This document shows positions 62,705 to 64,000 of a stretch of DNA of 64,000 bases, one piece after another. Origin of the DNA: Gammaproteobacteria bacterium (GTDB lineage: Bacteria > Pseudomonadota > Gammaproteobacteria > SZUA-140); the NCBI GenBank assembly GCA_015491865.1, contig WFVD01000008.1, positions 1 to 64,000 on the forward strand. Reading direction: 5' to 3'. Below the pieces are notes generated by a model. The model had not been told where the DNA came from. It searched no databases and saw nothing but the letters and a program-made list of their open reading frames with translations. Within the stretch, counting starts at the first letter, position 1; every line of letters starts with the position of its first letter. Both the position numbers and the translations under genes were made by a program.

Positions 62705-63709
62705 ATGCATATTGGTGAGACTATTACGCAGTTCATTATTGAAGAGCAGCGCCGTGTTGGTGGAAATGGTGATTTTACCGCGTTACTCAATGACGTTTTT
62801 ACTTCATGTAAGGCGATCTCTGGCGCGGTAAACAAGGGTGACCTGATCGGCGTACTGGGTAGTGCAGAGAGTGAAAACATTCAGGGTGAAACCCAGAAGA
62901 AACTCGATATCATCTCAAATGATATGATGATCAACGCCAATATCTGGGGCGGGCATCTTGCGGCGATGGCCTCAGAAGAGATGGATGATATTTATGAGAT
63001 TCCAGACCAGTACCCGCGTGGTAAATACCTGCTGGTCTTTGATCCTCTGGACGGTTCATCAAACATCGACGTCAATATCTCTGTTGGTACTATCTTCTCC
63101 ATCCTGCGCTGTCCCGATGGCGTTGAAAAGCCAACCGCTGAAGATTTTATGCAGCCAGGCACCGAGCAGGTCTGTGCCGGTTATGCACTCTATGGCCCAT
63201 CAACCATGATGGTGATGACCACAGGCCACGGTGTAAACGCCTTTACTCTGGATCAGAATGTTGGTGAATTCATCCTGACTCAGAAAGATATGAAGATTCC
63301 AGAAGATACAGCAGAATTTTCAATCAACGCCTCTAACCAGCGTTTCTGGGAGCCACCTGTGCAGCGTTATGTTGCTGAGTGCCTGGCCGGTAAAGATGGC
63401 GAAGCGCGAGACAAAAACTTTAACATGCGCTGGGTGGCGTCAATGGTAGCCGAGGTGCACCGCATCCTGACACGTGGCGGAATCTTTCTCTATCCAAAAG
63501 ATAACAAAGATCCAGCAATGGCCGGAAAGCTGCGTCTGATGTACGAAGCCAATCCTATGTCGATGATAGTTGAGCAGGCTGGTGGCGTTTCATCTACCGG
63601 TCGTGAGCGCATCATGGAGATCCAGCCAACAGGTCTGCATCAGCGTGTGCCGGTAATTCTGGGTTCAAAGAATGAAGTTGAGCGTGTTATCTCTTACCAC
63701 AAAGGGTAA
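62705..63709 (+). CDS. fbp: fructose-1,6-bisphosphatase, class I
   Basis: Fbp hydrolyses fructose-1,6-bisphosphate to fructose-6-phosphate in gluconeogenesis and, in autotrophs, in the Calvin cycle. The 334-residue protein shows the metal-binding class I motif [20 protein letters not shown], the N-terminal [20 protein letters not shown] and the active-site segment [22 protein letters not shown] precedes the ATG. A strong terminator follows. The window gives no evidence for linkage to Calvin-cycle genes. Confidence 0.96.
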   Translation: MHIGETITQFIIEEQRRVGGNGDFTALLNDVFTSCKAISGAVNKGDLIGVLGSAESENIQGETQKKLDIISNDMMINANIWGGHLAAMASEEMDDIYEIPDQYPRGKYLLVFDPLDGSSNIDVNISVGTIFSILRCPDGVEKPTAEDFMQPGTEQVCAGYALYGPSTMMVMTTGHGVNAFTLDQNVGEFILTQKDMKIPEDTAEFSINASNQRFWEPPVQRYVAECLAGKDGEARDKNFNMRWVASMVAEVHRILTRGGIFLYPKDNKDPAMAGKLRLMYEANPMSMIVEQAGGVSSTGRERIMEIQPTGLHQRVPVILGSKNEVERVISYHKG

Positions 63710-63739
63710 CTACCACAGGAAAGAATCAGTATGAAAGAG

Positions 63740-63766
63740 ATCCCCGCAGTCGCGGGGATTTTTTTA
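63740..63766 (+). terminator. rho-independent terminator after fbp
   Basis: Stem atccccgc / gcggggat with a 4-base loop (agtc), followed by a run of seven Ts, 30 bases past the fbp stop. Confidence 0.95.
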
Positions 63767-63805
63767 GCTGGCGAACGGGGTGCTTAAGAGCGGATTGCTG
63801 CAGCC

Positions 63806-64000
63806 TTAGTCGCGGAAATTCTCATACTGCAGCGGCAGGTCGAGATCAGACTCACGGAAAAGCGCAATTGCCTGCTGCAGGTCGTCACGCTTCTTTCCGG
63901 TAATGCGCACTTTATCGCCTTGAATTGCCGCCTGCACCTTAAGCCTGGACTCCTTCGTGATCTTCACCAGCTTTTTGGCAAACAGAGCATCGATACCCTG
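63806..64000 (-). CDS. yajQ: YajQ family nucleotide-binding protein, C-terminal part
   Basis: The minus strand encodes the last 64 residues of YajQ, cut by the window end: [20 protein letters not shown], then [20 protein letters not shown] and the end [10 protein letters not shown]. YajQ-family proteins bind cyclic di-GMP or other nucleotides and RNA in some species. The reading has no interruption. It is convergent with fbp. Confidence 0.93.
   Translation of the reverse strand, partial: QGIDALFAKKLVKITKESRLKVQAAIQGDKVRITGKKRDDLQQAIALFRESDLDLPLQYENFRD

Overview
This window is the replication-origin neighbourhood of a gammaproteobacterial chromosome. The evidence is the classical gene order: atp operon-glmU-glmS, parB-parA-rsmG-mnmG, then mnmE-yidC-yidD-rnpA-rpmH read leftwards and dnaA-dnaN-recF-gyrB read rightwards. 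The proteins look like those of free-living or symbiotic sulfur-oxidising gammaproteobacteria (Chromatiales-like), but I cannot name a genus from sequence alone. No insertion sequence, prophage, integrase or CRISPR array was seen.

Layout. 1-3.5 kb: 5' half of a tRNA-Arg, glmS and glmU (UDP-GlcNAc supply). 3.5-10.9 kb: complete F1Fo ATP synthase operon, atpZ-I-B-E-F-H-A-G-D-C. 10.9-15.3 kb: ParAB partitioning plus RsmG and MnmG. 15.4-23.1 kb: small conserved proteins (DUF2288, DUF4399, YbcJ-like, a His-rich CpxP/ZraP-like protein), HisC, a glutathione/redox group (GST-like, gamma carbonic anhydrase, glutathione reductase) and oligopeptidase A. 23.2-27.9 kb: signalling (chemoreceptor, diguanylate cyclase) and an SH3 lipoprotein. 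28.1-39.9 kb: mixed accessory genes. These include an S1 RNA-binding protein, a four-helix SLATT-like membrane protein, a TRAP solute receptor without its permease, UvrD, a pentapeptide-repeat protein, a PfkB kinase, an ankyrin lipoprotein, a YjbQ-family protein and two tandem formylglycine-generating-enzyme-like exported proteins, one carrying two c-type heme motifs.

40.1-45.4 kb is a vitamin B12 operon: promoter, cobalamin riboswitch, btuB, btuF, btuC, btuD and a PduO-like adenosyltransferase. It takes corrinoid across the outer and inner membranes and probably adenosylates it, with feedback by the riboswitch ligand. 45.4-48.7 kb holds a frameshifted gene, recQ and a 5'-truncated PEP-CTERM gene abutting mnmE. 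48.7-59.2 kb is the origin core. A strong promoter drives rpmH leftwards, DnaA boxes lie between dnaA and dnaN, and two parS-like palindromes lie inside recF, where the ParB encoded 44 kb away should load. 59.2-64 kb: a MITE-like inverted repeat, a ZapG/YhcB-like protein, folA-thyA-lgt (leftwards), fbp (rightwards) and the 3' end of yajQ.

The most notable items are the diheme FGE-like fusion with its cysteine-less partner, the btuF signal peptide written out of frame inside the end of btuB, rnpA without a normal start codon, the parS sites in recF, the PEP-CTERM remnant, and a 54-residue exported peptide resembling the start of a TonB-dependent receptor. All assignments come from reading the sequence; no database search or structure prediction was run.
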